37,934 nt of DNA, taken from NCBI GenBank assembly GCA_900543025.1, contig UQPP01000021.1, positions 1 to 37,934 of the forward strand, read 5' to 3'. Shown here one piece after another: positions 1 through 9,561 of this stretch (position 1 is its first letter; each line of letters opens with the position of its first letter). Source of the stretch: an uncultured Collinsella sp. Lineage in GTDB: Bacteria; Actinomycetota; Coriobacteriia; Coriobacteriales; Coriobacteriaceae. The notes beneath the pieces were generated by a model. That model was not told where the DNA came from. It ran no database searches and saw nothing but the letters and a program-made list of their open reading frames with translations. The position numbers and the translations under genes are program-made.

Positions 1-26
1 CGGAACCAAAGGCGCAGCGTCGAGCC

Positions 27-54
27 GTTACGCGGTTTGGTAAAACCGCGTAAC
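27..54 (-). terminator. Hairpin at the 3' end of the DAHP synthase gene
   Basis: A perfect 12-bp stem, GTTACGCGGTTT (27-38) with AAACCGCGTAAC (43-54), closes on a 4-nt loop. It touches the stop codon of the DAHP synthase gene at 54-56. No clear T tract follows on the minus strand, so this may be an mRNA 3'-end stabiliser rather than a classical intrinsic terminator. Confidence 0.55.
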
Positions 55-1085
55 TAAACCCGCTCCGCGATCTCGTGGATGAGGTAGTCGGTCTTTTCCC
101 AGCCCAGGCACGGATCGGTGATCGACTTGCCAAAGACGCCGCCGTCGACCGGCTGGTTGCCGTCCTCCAGGTAGGACTCGATCATAAAGCCCTTGACCAG
201 CTTGGAGATGGACTCGTTGCGGCGGCAGCTGTCGAGCACCTCCTTGCAAATGCGATACTGCTCAAGCGGGCGCTTACCCGAGTTGTCGTGGTTGCAGTCG
301 ATGACCGCTGCCGGATTGGCATAGCCGGCGTGCTCGGTGTAGCGTTCGGCCAGGCGCTCCAGGTGCTCGTAGTGGTAGTTGGGGTAGGTGCGACCGTCGA
401 GACCGATGTAGCCACGCATAACGGCGTGCGCGAGCGGATTGCCATCGCACTCGACCTCCCAGTTGCGGAAGATGAAGCTCTGGTGCGCCTGCGCGGCGTA
501 AATGGAGTTGAGCATAACGGTGGTGGAACCGGCAGTGGGATTCTTCATGCCGACGGGTACCGAAATGCCGCTCGACACCAGGCGATGCTCCTGGTTTTCG
601 ACCGAGCGTGCGCCCACGGCCACATAGCTCAGCAGGTCAACGAGGTACTGGTAGTTGGACGGGTAGAGCATCTCATCGGCGGTAAAGAAGCCCGTTTCTT
701 CAATAACGCGCAGGTGCATATGGCGGATGGCCTTGACGCCCTCGAGCAGGTCGTCGGGAGCCTCGGGGTTGGGGTTGTGTAGAAGACCCTTGTAACCGGT
801 GCCCTTGGTACGCGGCTTATTGGTGTAGACGCGCGGAATGATGATGAGCTTGTCCTTGACCTCCTCGGCGGTCTTGGCCAGTCGGTTCATGTACTCAAGC
901 ACCGAATCCTCGCGGTCGGCAGAGCACGGGCCGATGATGAGCACCTTGCGTGCGTCCTCACCGGTAAAGACTTTGGCGACCTCGGCGTCAAATGCCTGCT
1001 TTTTGGCGGTAAGCTCGGCAGAAAGCGGCATTTCCTCGCGGATCTCCATGGGGATCGGCAGCCTGCGTTTGAATTCCATGGCCAT
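54..1085 (-). CDS. aroF: 3-deoxy-7-phosphoheptulonate synthase (DAHP synthase, class I AroF/G/H type)
   Basis: It condenses phosphoenolpyruvate with erythrose 4-phosphate, the first step of the shikimate pathway, in the cytosol. The 343-residue length and the motifs fit the class I family: IIGPCSADR near residue 50 (metal-binding Cys), PRVYTNKPRT, KGLLHNPNP, GARSVENQEHR in the middle, PVGMKNPT, and a DCNHDNSGK block with FGKSITDPCLGW near the C terminus. The ATG at 1085 is preceded by a strong GAGGAGG site about 7 nt upstream; the ATG two codons further in is worse placed. The gene appears monocistronic. The isozyme letter (F, G or H) cannot be decided from sequence alone, so the symbol is provisional. 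Confidence 0.93.
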   Translation of the reverse strand: MAMEFKRRLPIPMEIREEMPLSAELTAKKQAFDAEVAKVFTGEDARKVLIIGPCSADREDSVLEYMNRLAKTAEEVKDKLIIIPRVYTNKPRTKGTGYKGLLHNPNPEAPDDLLEGVKAIRHMHLRVIEETGFFTADEMLYPSNYQYLVDLLSYVAVGARSVENQEHRLVSSGISVPVGMKNPTAGSTTVMLNSIYAAQAHQSFIFRNWEVECDGNPLAHAVMRGYIGLDGRTYPNYHYEHLERLAERYTEHAGYANPAAVIDCNHDNSGKRPLEQYRICKEVLDSCRRNESISKLVKGFMIESYLEDGNQPVDGGVFGKSITDPCLGWEKTDYLIHEIAERV

Positions 1086-1183
1086 AGGGGCCTCCTCAAT
1101 CTATAGAAAGAGCAATAAGCGTATTGTCGAGTGCTCGGCATTATCCGCTGTCGCACGCTAAAGTGCAAGCCCTTGTCACCCCG

Positions 1184-1212
1184 AAACCTGCCAAAAGGGA
1201 CAGGGCAGGTTT
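1184..1212. repeat. GGGACAG-loop hairpin repeat, shortened copy
   Basis: AAACCTGCC (1184-1192) pairs with GGCAGGTTT (1204-1212) around the loop AAAAGGGACAG. It is one of five related hairpins in the window (others at 17336, 29319, 32877 and 37771). It lacks the TTTATTTT segment present in the full copies, so it looks like a deletion derivative. Confidence 0.65.
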
Positions 1213-1294
1213 TATATTGGGGAACGTCGGCGGATACCGGGAAGGAGTGGCGTCGCGCGGGACCCTAAGGCTATTGTCGGTTCCCCAGGAAACA

Positions 1295-1532
1295 CCCTGT
1301 GGGCAAAAAATGCCAAATATGAGTACGGTTGCTAACCTAGTAACATATCAGTCTAGCAAGATAATAGACAAAGTGAAAAATATGTTCATCAACGTTGGCA
1401 CGCAGCAGCCCGCTAACGGGCGTTTTGATTAATTTGAAGGCGTATAGAGGCCGCAAGGAGGTCGTTTGGGGCGGTTTTGGCTGTTACCAAAAAGGTAACA
1501 GTACTCATATTTGCCATTTTTTGCCCACAGGG
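1295..1532. mobile_element. MITE-like element with 32-bp terminal inverted repeats
   Basis: The ends, 1295-1326 and 1501-1532, are inverted copies of each other with one mismatch in 32 bp; both begin CCCTGTGGGCAAAAAATG from the outside. The right end has an internal hairpin, CTGTTACC-AAAAA-GGTAACAG (1480-1500). The unit is 238 bp and encodes nothing recognisable, which fits a miniature inverted-repeat element moved in trans. I could not see a target-site duplication. A long structured RNA is the alternative. Confidence 0.5.
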
Positions 1533-1590
1533 CCTCGAAGGGGCTGTCAATCAGGTCCCAGGGGAGGCGGCTCAAGGGCCGTAGAACAAA

Positions 1591-1622
1591 AACGGGGGCG
1601 CAGGTTGTCCTGCGCCCCCGTT
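1591..1622 (-). terminator. Intrinsic terminator of the ABC exporter operon
   Basis: A perfect 14-bp GC-rich stem, AACGGGGGCGCAGG with CCTGCGCCCCCGTT, and a TTGT loop. Read on the minus strand it is followed by GTTTTTG, a short U tract, and it sits 32 nt beyond the stop of the downstream exporter gene. Confidence 0.85.
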
Positions 1623-1653
1623 CTCGGGCGTTATTCGTTCCCTGCGGCAGAAT

Positions 1654-3510
1654 TTACGCCGCCTCGTCGAACTGCGAGTTATACAGGTCGGCGTAGAAGC
1701 CACCCTGGGCGAGTAGCTCGTCGTGTGTGCCCTTCTCGACGATGTCGCCGTCGCGAATTACCAAGATTACGTCGGCGTTGCGGATCGTGGACAGGCGGTG
1801 CGCGATGACAAAGCTGGTACGGCCCTGCATCAGCGCATCCATGGCGCGCTGAATAAGCTCCTCGGTGCGGGTGTCGACGTTGGAAGTCGCCTCGTCCAGA
1901 ATCAGCGCCGGGCGGTCGGCCAAAATGGCACGGGCGATGGTCACGAGCTGGCGCTGACCCTGCGACAGGTTAGTGCCCTCCTCGTTAATCATAAAGTCAT
2001 AACCGCCGGCAAGCGTATGGATAAAGTGGTCGCAACGTGCGGCGCGCGCGGCGGCTTCGACCTCGGCATCGCTCGCATCGGGGCGTCCGTAGCGGATGTT
2101 CTCGCGGATGGTGCCGTTAAACAGCCAGGTATCCTGCAGCACCATGGCAAACTCGCCGCGCAGCGCCGCGCGGTCCCAGTCGCGCACGTCGACGCCCTCG
2201 ACACGCAGCGAACCGCCGTCCACATCGTAGAAGCGCTGCAGCAGCTTGATGAGCGTGGTCTTGCCGGCGCCGGTGGGGCCGACGATGGCGATGGTCTGGC
2301 CGGGCTGCGCCTCGCAGCTAAAGTCGTGGATGATGGTCTTGTCGGGCGTATAGCCAAACTTGACGTGATCAAACTCCACATGGCCGGGGCGCTTTTCGGG
2401 AATCTGCGCGTCGGCTTTCTGCTCCTCCTCGGGCGCGGCCAGGAACTCAAAGACGCGCTCGGTGGCGGCTGCCATCGACTGCATCGTGTTGCTCACGTTG
2501 CCCAGTTGCTGCACGGGCTGCGTAAAGTTGCGAACGTACTGGATAAAGCTCTGGATATCGCCGGGCGTGGCATTGCCGGTCAGCGCGAGCTGCGCGCCCA
2601 CTACGACAACGCCCACGTAACCCATGTTGCCCACCAGGCTCATAAGCGGCATCATCAGGCCCGACAGGAACTGCGAGCGCCAGCCACTAATAAACAGGCG
2701 GTCGTTTTGACGGTCGAACTCCTCGATCGAGGCCTCGGCGCGGTCGAACACCTGAATGACGTTCTGGCCGGCAAAGTCCTCCTCGATAATGCCGTTGACG
2801 GTACCCAGGACCTGCTGCTGCTCGCGGAAGTACGGCTGCGAGAAGTGAATCATCACCATTAAGATAATCGCGGCGGCCGGCAGCGTGAGCACGGTGACGC
2901 CGGTGAGCGGCAGGCTGATCGACAGCATCATGACGAGCACGCCGATAATCTGCGTGACGGACGTAATAAGCTGCGTCACGCTCTGGTTGAGCGACTGGCC
3001 GAGTGTATCGACGTCGTTGGTGATGCGGCTGAGCACATCGCCCTTGCTGTGACCGTTGAAGTAGCTCATCGGCACGACGGCAATCTTGGCTGCGATCTCC
3101 TTGCGCATGCGGTAGCAGATCTTTTGCGTGACACCGGTCATGAGCCAGCCCTGGATCAGACTGCAGGCAGAGCTTGCCAGATACAGGCAGAGCAAAAAGC
3201 CGAGCGTCTTGGCGATCCAGTTAAAGTCGACATCGCCGGTGCCGTTGACCTTGGCAACCAGGCCCTCAAACAGCTTAGTCGTAACCTGGCCGAGCACCTT
3301 GGGCCCCACAATGTTAAAGATGACCGAGCACACGGCAAAGGCGACGGCGGCAAACACGGCAATCTTGTGCTGGCCGATATAGCCGAGCAGCTGCCTCATG
3401 GTGCCCTTAAAGTCCTTGGCCTTTTCGCCGCGACGCATGCCGCCCATGCGGCCCATGGGACCACGCTGGCGGGTGGGCTTGGGAATCTGAGTCTTGGTCT
3501 CGTCTGCCAT
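1654..3510 (-). CDS. ABC exporter half-transporter, canonical subunit (618 aa)
   Basis: Type IV (ABCB-like) exporter subunit with a six-helix membrane domain (about residues 45-340) fused to a C-terminal ATPase. The ATPase shows Walker A GPTGAGKTT, a Q-loop, a signature LSQGQRQ (Q replacing the second G of LSGGQ), Walker B with the catalytic glutamate (ALILDEATSNVD) and the switch histidine in IAHRLSTI. The start codon overlaps the upstream exporter gene's stop by one base (TAATG) behind a GGAAGGAGG site, so translation is probably coupled. It almost certainly pairs with the 788-residue subunit as a heterodimeric exporter of the BmrC/BmrD or LmrC/LmrD kind. Substrate unknown; a drug or peptide is an inference from the MarR neighbour. 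Confidence 0.92.
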   Translation of the reverse strand: MADETKTQIPKPTRQRGPMGRMGGMRRGEKAKDFKGTMRQLLGYIGQHKIAVFAAVAFAVCSVIFNIVGPKVLGQVTTKLFEGLVAKVNGTGDVDFNWIAKTLGFLLCLYLASSACSLIQGWLMTGVTQKICYRMRKEIAAKIAVVPMSYFNGHSKGDVLSRITNDVDTLGQSLNQSVTQLITSVTQIIGVLVMMLSISLPLTGVTVLTLPAAAIILMVMIHFSQPYFREQQQVLGTVNGIIEEDFAGQNVIQVFDRAEASIEEFDRQNDRLFISGWRSQFLSGLMMPLMSLVGNMGYVGVVVVGAQLALTGNATPGDIQSFIQYVRNFTQPVQQLGNVSNTMQSMAAATERVFEFLAAPEEEQKADAQIPEKRPGHVEFDHVKFGYTPDKTIIHDFSCEAQPGQTIAIVGPTGAGKTTLIKLLQRFYDVDGGSLRVEGVDVRDWDRAALRGEFAMVLQDTWLFNGTIRENIRYGRPDASDAEVEAAARAARCDHFIHTLAGGYDFMINEEGTNLSQGQRQLVTIARAILADRPALILDEATSNVDTRTEELIQRAMDALMQGRTSFVIAHRLSTIRNADVILVIRDGDIVEKGTHDELLAQGGFYADLYNSQFDEAA

Positions 3511-5876
3511 TAGCGCTCGCCTCCTTCCGTGACGGCTGCAATTTCTTCTTGGGTAAGCCCCAGCTCCTCGGCGGAAAGCTGCGACTGTGCGATCTCCAGG
3601 TACGCCGGGCAGCTGCGCAGCAGCTCCTCGTGCGTACCGGTGCCCACCACGTGGCCGTCGTCGAGCACGATGATCTGGTCGGCGTGCATGATGGTCGCGA
3701 TGCGCTGGGCCACGACCACGAGCGCGGCGTCGGTAACGTTTTTGGCAAGCTCTTCGCGCAGGCGCGCGTCGGTCTTGTAGTCGAGGGCGCTAAACGAGTC
3801 ATCGAACACCACAACCTCGGGCTTTTTGGCCAGGGCGCGGGCGATGGCCAAGCGCTGGCGCTGACCGCCCGAGACATTGGAGCCTCCCTGGCTGATGGGG
3901 GAGTCGTAGCCGCCCTCACGCCCGGCGATAAAGTCCTCGGCCTGGGCGATGCGTGCCGCCCGGTGCATGTCCTCGTCGCTCACCATGTCGCCGGCAAACT
4001 TGAGGTTGCTCTCGACGGTGCCCGAGAACAGACGTCCCTGCTGCGGGATGTAACCAATGCGGCGGCGAAGCTCGGAAAGGGTCATGTCGCGCACGTCGAT
4101 GCCGTCGAGCGAAATGCTGCCGCCCGTGACGTCGTATAAGCGCGGAATCAGCTGTACAAGCGTGGACTTGCCCGAGCCCGTGGAGCCAATAATGCCGAGC
4201 ATCTGACCGGCATGCGTGGTGAAGTTCACGCCGCTGATGACGTCGGCGCGGGCATCGGGATACTGGAAGCTTACGTCGCGGAAGGTGAGCTCACCGCGCG
4301 GCGCGCTGGCGGCAGGCAGTTTGGGCGAGACGGGGTCGTTGATGCTCGTGGGGCAAGTGATGACCTCTTCCACGCGCTCGGCTGCGACCTCGGCACGGGG
4401 CAGAATGACCGAAACCATGGTGAGGATCATAAACGCCATGACGATCTGCATGGTGTAGGAGATGAACGCCATCATGTTGCCGACCTGCATCACGCCGTCG
4501 GACACGCCCTGCGCGCCAAACCAGACGATAAGCACGGTGATGCAATTCATGACCAGCATCATGAGCGGCATCATAAAGCTCATGGCGCGGTTGGTGTAGA
4601 GCTGCGTGGTCATCAGGTCGAGCGAAGCCTTGTCAAAACGCTCGAGCTCATGCTCCTCGCGGTTGAACGAGCGGATAGGCATAAGGCCGTCGAGCAGCTC
4701 GCGGGCGGTAAGGTTCACGCGGTCCACAAAGCTCTGCATCTTTTTGAATTTGGGCATAGTGAGGCCCATAAGCACGCCGACGACGGCCGAGACCGCGATG
4801 ATGGCCACGGCGATGGTCCACTCCAGGCCGGTGTGGTTGGCCAGGACGCGCATGACGGCGACGATGCCCATGACGGGCGCCATCAGACACATGCGGATAA
4901 ACAGGGTTGCGGCCATCTGAATCTGCTGAATGTCGTTGGTGCAGCGGGTGATGAGCGAGGCCTGGCTAAACTTGCCCACCTCGGCCGGCGAGAAGTGCAT
5001 AACCTTGTTGAAGGTCTCGCGGCGCAGGTCGCGTGCGATGGAGCAGGCGGTGCGCGAAGCCACGGCACCGGTCAGGATGGTGGCGACCAGCGACACCAGA
5101 CACAGACCAAACATCGTGGTCGCCATGCGGCCCAGGTAGGCGTTCTGCACGTCGGCGGGGTCGATGCCCTGCGCCTTGTACTCGTCCTGTACATAGCTCA
5201 CGGCGCGCTGGGTGACGATGGAGCCCGACATGGAGCCCATTTTGTCCGCCATTTCGTTGGCGCCCTCGACGAGCTTGCTTTGGTCTACCAGACCGCCCTC
5301 GACACCCAGGCGCAGGCTCTTCATGGTGATCTTGCCGCCGTCGGCGTCGATCTGCTTTTGCATATTCTGCGCCGCTGCGGCCTTCTGCTGCATCTCGGCG
5401 AGCTGCTCGGGCGTCATCGCTGCCATTTGCTCGGGCGTGGGCATGGCCTGAGCGGCGTCGCCGTCTTTCTCGCTGGACGTGCCGGTCATGTCTCCCATGG
5501 AGTCGGCGTCGATGCCCTGGTTGAGCGAAAGGACGACGGTCTCGGGCAGGCTCATAATGTCGGTAATTTTGCCTCCATCGGCACGCTCTTCCTCGGTGCC
5601 CTTGTACGTTCGAATGCCGTTTTTGTCAGCCTTGCTAAACACGGCCTCCACAGCCTTGGCGTCCTTGGCGCTCATGAAGAGTTTGAGGTCGTCGAGCGAT
5701 TCGGCGCGAATGGTGTCGGGCACGGGCGAGGCGATGCCGCCTTGCTGCACGCCCACGTCGACGATGTCGCTCATATAGGTAGGCAGCGCCAGATCGGCGT
5801 TGCAGCTGATTACGATAAGTACGATAGCTGTGAACAGTGCCAGGACGTGCTTTTTAAAGAGCTTGAGAATCCTCAC
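3510..5876 (-). CDS. ABC exporter half-transporter with large N-terminal extracytoplasmic insert and degenerate ATPase site (788 aa)
   Basis: Partner subunit of the exporter. A first membrane helix (about residues 10-35) is followed by roughly 200 residues of hydrophilic, Met/Gln/Ala-rich sequence with probable coiled coil before the second helix at about residue 255; usual half-transporters are near 580 residues. The remaining helices and a C-terminal ATPase follow (Walker A GSTGSGKST, signature VSGGQRQR). Walker B reads VVVFDDSFSALD, with Asp where the catalytic Glu should be, the usual sign of the degenerate site in heterodimeric exporters. The start is GTG at 5876, overlapping the MarR stop as GTGA, behind an AGGAGA site. 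The insert probably forms an extracytoplasmic domain; its function is unknown. Confidence 0.9.
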   Translation of the reverse strand: MRILKLFKKHVLALFTAIVLIVISCNADLALPTYMSDIVDVGVQQGGIASPVPDTIRAESLDDLKLFMSAKDAKAVEAVFSKADKNGIRTYKGTEEERADGGKITDIMSLPETVVLSLNQGIDADSMGDMTGTSSEKDGDAAQAMPTPEQMAAMTPEQLAEMQQKAAAAQNMQKQIDADGGKITMKSLRLGVEGGLVDQSKLVEGANEMADKMGSMSGSIVTQRAVSYVQDEYKAQGIDPADVQNAYLGRMATTMFGLCLVSLVATILTGAVASRTACSIARDLRRETFNKVMHFSPAEVGKFSQASLITRCTNDIQQIQMAATLFIRMCLMAPVMGIVAVMRVLANHTGLEWTIAVAIIAVSAVVGVLMGLTMPKFKKMQSFVDRVNLTARELLDGLMPIRSFNREEHELERFDKASLDLMTTQLYTNRAMSFMMPLMMLVMNCITVLIVWFGAQGVSDGVMQVGNMMAFISYTMQIVMAFMILTMVSVILPRAEVAAERVEEVITCPTSINDPVSPKLPAASAPRGELTFRDVSFQYPDARADVISGVNFTTHAGQMLGIIGSTGSGKSTLVQLIPRLYDVTGGSISLDGIDVRDMTLSELRRRIGYIPQQGRLFSGTVESNLKFAGDMVSDEDMHRAARIAQAEDFIAGREGGYDSPISQGGSNVSGGQRQRLAIARALAKKPEVVVFDDSFSALDYKTDARLREELAKNVTDAALVVVAQRIATIMHADQIIVLDDGHVVGTGTHEELLRSCPAYLEIAQSQLSAEELGLTQEEIAAVTEGGER

Positions 5877-6322
5877 TCGGCATCTCTCCTTTCTTGATTG
5901 CGGTCGATAATTTCGTTGGCACGTCTTAGAAGGCGCACCATCTCTTGGGTATCTGTTTCGCCGAGCTGCTCGAGGAAGGCCGCGGTGCGCTCCTCGAATT
6001 CCCGTCGTTTGATTTCGAGATCCTGGAATCCCTTGTCGGTCACCGTGACGTGTACGCGACGACGGTCGGTCTTTGAGTGCTCGCGCTCGACCCAGCCCTT
6101 GGCTTCGAGAGCGCGTAGGATATTGGCGATGCGGGCGCTCGAGACCCAGGCGCGATCGGCGAGTTCGCTCGGCGTGAGCGAACCGCCAGCGAGCATGAGG
6201 GCGCGCATGACGGCCATCTCGCCGCCGAGGGCTTTGTCCGCAAAGCGCGAAATGCGCTGATGCATGCTGCCGAACTCGGTAAGGAGCTGACGCCCAAGTT
6301 CACGGAAATCGGTATCTTCCAC
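5873..6322 (-). CDS. MarR-family transcriptional regulator
   Basis: A 149-residue winged-helix protein. The centre (about residues 40-105) carries the MarR fold: a helix-turn-helix at SLTPSELADRAWVSSARIANILRALEAKGWV, described here by position (about 48-78), and the wing with KTDRRRVHVTVTDKG. The start is GTG at 6322 with AGGGG upstream. It is the first gene of a three-gene unit and overlaps the exporter by 4 bp, so it is probably the local repressor of the exporter genes, released by a ligand that the exporter removes. The ligand cannot be read from sequence. Confidence 0.9.
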   Translation of the reverse strand: MEDTDFRELGRQLLTEFGSMHQRISRFADKALGGEMAVMRALMLAGGSLTPSELADRAWVSSARIANILRALEAKGWVEREHSKTDRRRVHVTVTDKGFQDLEIKRREFEERTAAFLEQLGETDTQEMVRLLRRANEIIDRNQERRDAE

Positions 6323-6356
6323 CGAAAACCCCTAACACTAGAAACTATTTTCGGTG
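6320..6356 (-). promoter_or_regulatory. Candidate MarR operator over the start of its own gene
   Basis: A perfect 9-bp inverted repeat, CACCGAAAA (6320-6328) and TTTTCGGTG (6348-6356), with 19 bp between the arms. It overlaps the GTG start and leader of the MarR gene. MarR proteins usually bind such palindromes to repress their own operon. Assignment is by position and symmetry only. Confidence 0.4.
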
Positions 6357-6871
6357 AAAGATGATACCCCCGCACGCGCACCCTATACGGTAGATTTTGG
6401 GACATGCCTAGAAAACAACCTTTAGGCGACCTCCGTACACCGTCGGTATCAGCAAAGTTAGGGGTAGATCTCTGAGCACGTCCTAAAGCCCACTCAGAGG
6501 CACTTTACCCTGCTAAAGCTGGCATAACAGCTAGAGTGAACGTCGTACAAAGGCAAGGAAAAAACTAAACAAATCGGTGAACGGTAGTTGTTCACGCTCG
6601 CATTTCCTGCGGGTTTGTAAAAAACGCCCTTATGATATAAAAAAAGAAACATATAACAGCCCAGATGGAGAGGGTCGCTATGTTATCCTTCTCAAACGGG
6701 TGAAATCTTGGGTTTTGGGTTGCAGTTCCAAGGTGGACAAACGTTTTTCCCTGCACCAACATGTGGTGAAGAACGGAAGAAGCCGGTAGTGCAAGCCGTA
6801 AATTCAAGAATTCAATAAGCAGCGGTGTGAGAGAGCGCCGCATTACACGTAACTAGGAGCGTGGTTACACA
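6357..6871. other. Long leader and promoter region of pflB (about 515 bp)
   Basis: No gene is supported here. It holds a CGGTAGATTTTGGGACATG segment (6388-6406) matching one arm and loop of the hairpin at 24510, a CTCTGAG/CTCAGAG hairpin around 6470-6500, a GTGAAC/GTTCAC hairpin (6577-6595) and an AT-rich stretch around 6615-6655 containing TATGAT (6631-6636), a possible -10 without a good -35. The length upstream of one highly expressed gene suggests transcriptional or RNA-level control, for example by redox state, but no known riboswitch was recognised. Confidence 0.45.
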
Positions 6872-8923
<2,052 letters not shown>

Positions 8924-8924
8924 C

Positions 8925-8985
8925 TATTGTTAGTGCTATACTAACAATAACGATTACTGATTAGTGCGCCGGTTTCGGCCGGCGC
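8925..8985 (+). promoter_or_regulatory. Two hairpins between the split pyruvate formate-lyase genes
   Basis: The first is a perfect 10-bp stem TATTGTTAGT/ACTAACAATA (8925-8934, 8940-8949) beginning one base after the pflB stop. The second is GCGCCGG/CCGGCGC (8966-8972, 8979-8985). Neither is followed by a T run, so they are more likely RNA-processing or stability elements that set the ratio of the two subunits than full terminators. A similar GC hairpin ends thrC at 21461-21480. Confidence 0.55.
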
Positions 8986-9008
8986 CTATCGATCGAAGGA
9001 GACACATT

Positions 9009-9260
9009 ATGAAGGTTTCTGAAGTTTCCGAGACTCAGGCCGATAACCTGGTCCACATGCTCGACGCTTACGCCGAGAAGGGTGGCCACCACCTGAACAT
9101 CAACGTCTTCAACCGTGAGACGCTGCTCGACGCTCAGGCTCACCCCGAGAAGTACCCGCAGCTGACCATCCGCGTTTCCGGCTATGCCGTGAACTTCCAC
9201 ACGCTCACCAAGGAGCAGCAGGACGAGGTCATTGCGCGTACCTTCCACGACAAGTTCTAA
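9009..9260 (+). CDS. grcA: Stand-alone glycyl-radical domain subunit of pyruvate formate-lyase
   Basis: An 83-residue protein equal to the C-terminal radical domain of PflB. The glycyl-radical motif RVSGYAV has its radical glycine at residue 58 (Gly734 in E. coli PflB), preceded by GGHHLNINVFNRETL and HPEKYPQLTI. The ATG at 9009 follows a strong GAAGGAG site. It lacks the roughly 45-residue N-terminal segment of E. coli GrcA/YfiD (127 aa), so it looks like the missing end of the neighbouring 683-residue PflB rather than a spare stress-repair part. The radical would be installed by PflA (16497-17315). The symbol is by analogy; a dedicated subunit name would be more exact. Confidence 0.92.
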   Translation: MKVSEVSETQADNLVHMLDAYAEKGGHHLNINVFNRETLLDAQAHPEKYPQLTIRVSGYAVNFHTLTKEQQDEVIARTFHDKF

Positions 9261-9437
9261 AGGGGTTTAACTCCCGCAGGATCGCCGGGCCGCTTTGGGT
9301 TACTTTCCAAAACGTCCTCGGACATGCAAGGGGCTCCGCTGCGCGCTTCGCGCGGCGGAGCCCTTTGCGTCCTGCGGAAATGTTTTGGAAAGTAACCCAA
9401 AGCGGCCCGGCGGGGGTCCTGTGTAGTCACCCTTTAG
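9257..9437 (+). repeat. Stop-codon-anchored hairpin element, copy 1 (downstream of the glycyl-radical gene)
   Basis: Perfect 29-bp arms (9285-9313 and 9382-9410) enclose a 68-nt core. In gene sense the core begins GTCCTCGGACATG, contains an inner hairpin (GGGGCTCCGC ... GCGGAGCCC with a CGCGC-TTC-GCGCG tip) and ends CGTCCTGCGGAAA. Outside the arms, CTAAAGGG (9257-9264), which holds the stop codon TAA, pairs with CCCTTTAG (9430-9437). Copies 2 and 3 (20234-20416, 33744-33928) share core and orientation but not arm sequence. It probably acts in RNA as a terminator or 3'-end protector; no T tract is present. Confidence 0.8.
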
Positions 9438-9561
9438 GCGGAACTCTCCTAATTATTTGGATGAGTCGTTTACTTACTTGTGCTGTTACCGTCTTCCCGC
9501 TGTTGTTGGGGTATGCTTTGTTCGTATGTAAACGTTTGACATGTTGATGGGGGAGGGTGCT
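9261..9561. other. Intergenic region between the glycyl-radical gene and lacI
   Basis: It contains hairpin copy 1 up to 9437, then about 90 bp without visible structure, and the lacI leader with its operator (9526-9542). No additional gene is supported. Confidence 0.6.
9526..9542 (+). promoter_or_regulatory. LacI-type operator upstream of lacI
   Basis: ATGTAAACGTTTGACAT is an imperfect palindrome centred on CG and matches three sites in front of the GH32 gene at 10626-10710. It lies 20 bp before the lacI start, next to TATGTA (a weak possible -10), which fits autorepression. Confidence 0.65.

Larger units (their letters stand above)
1086..1653. other. 568-bp intergenic region with repeats between aroF and the ABC exporter
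   Basis: This stretch separates the start of aroF from the end of the exporter operon. It holds a short GGGACAG-loop hairpin (1184-1212), a MITE-like inverted-repeat unit (1295-1532) and the exporter terminator (1591-1622). The open frames across it show no ribosome-binding site or recognisable protein and cross the inverted repeats, so I call no gene here. The aroF promoter must lie in the first part, but no convincing -35/-10 pair was found. Confidence 0.6.

Noticed and set aside
1124..1432. 102-codon frame upstream of aroF
   Set aside because: It crosses the GGGACAG hairpin and the MITE-like unit, has no ribosome site and shows no recognisable protein.
4212..5897. 561-codon plus-strand frame opposite the exporter gene
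   Set aside because: The His/Asp/Gly-rich translation is typical of antisense reading of GC-rich genes, and the exporter on the minus strand has clear domains.
6577..6789. 70-codon frame in the pflB leader as a small protein
   Set aside because: Poor ribosome site and no family resemblance; the region is better explained as leader and promoter DNA.
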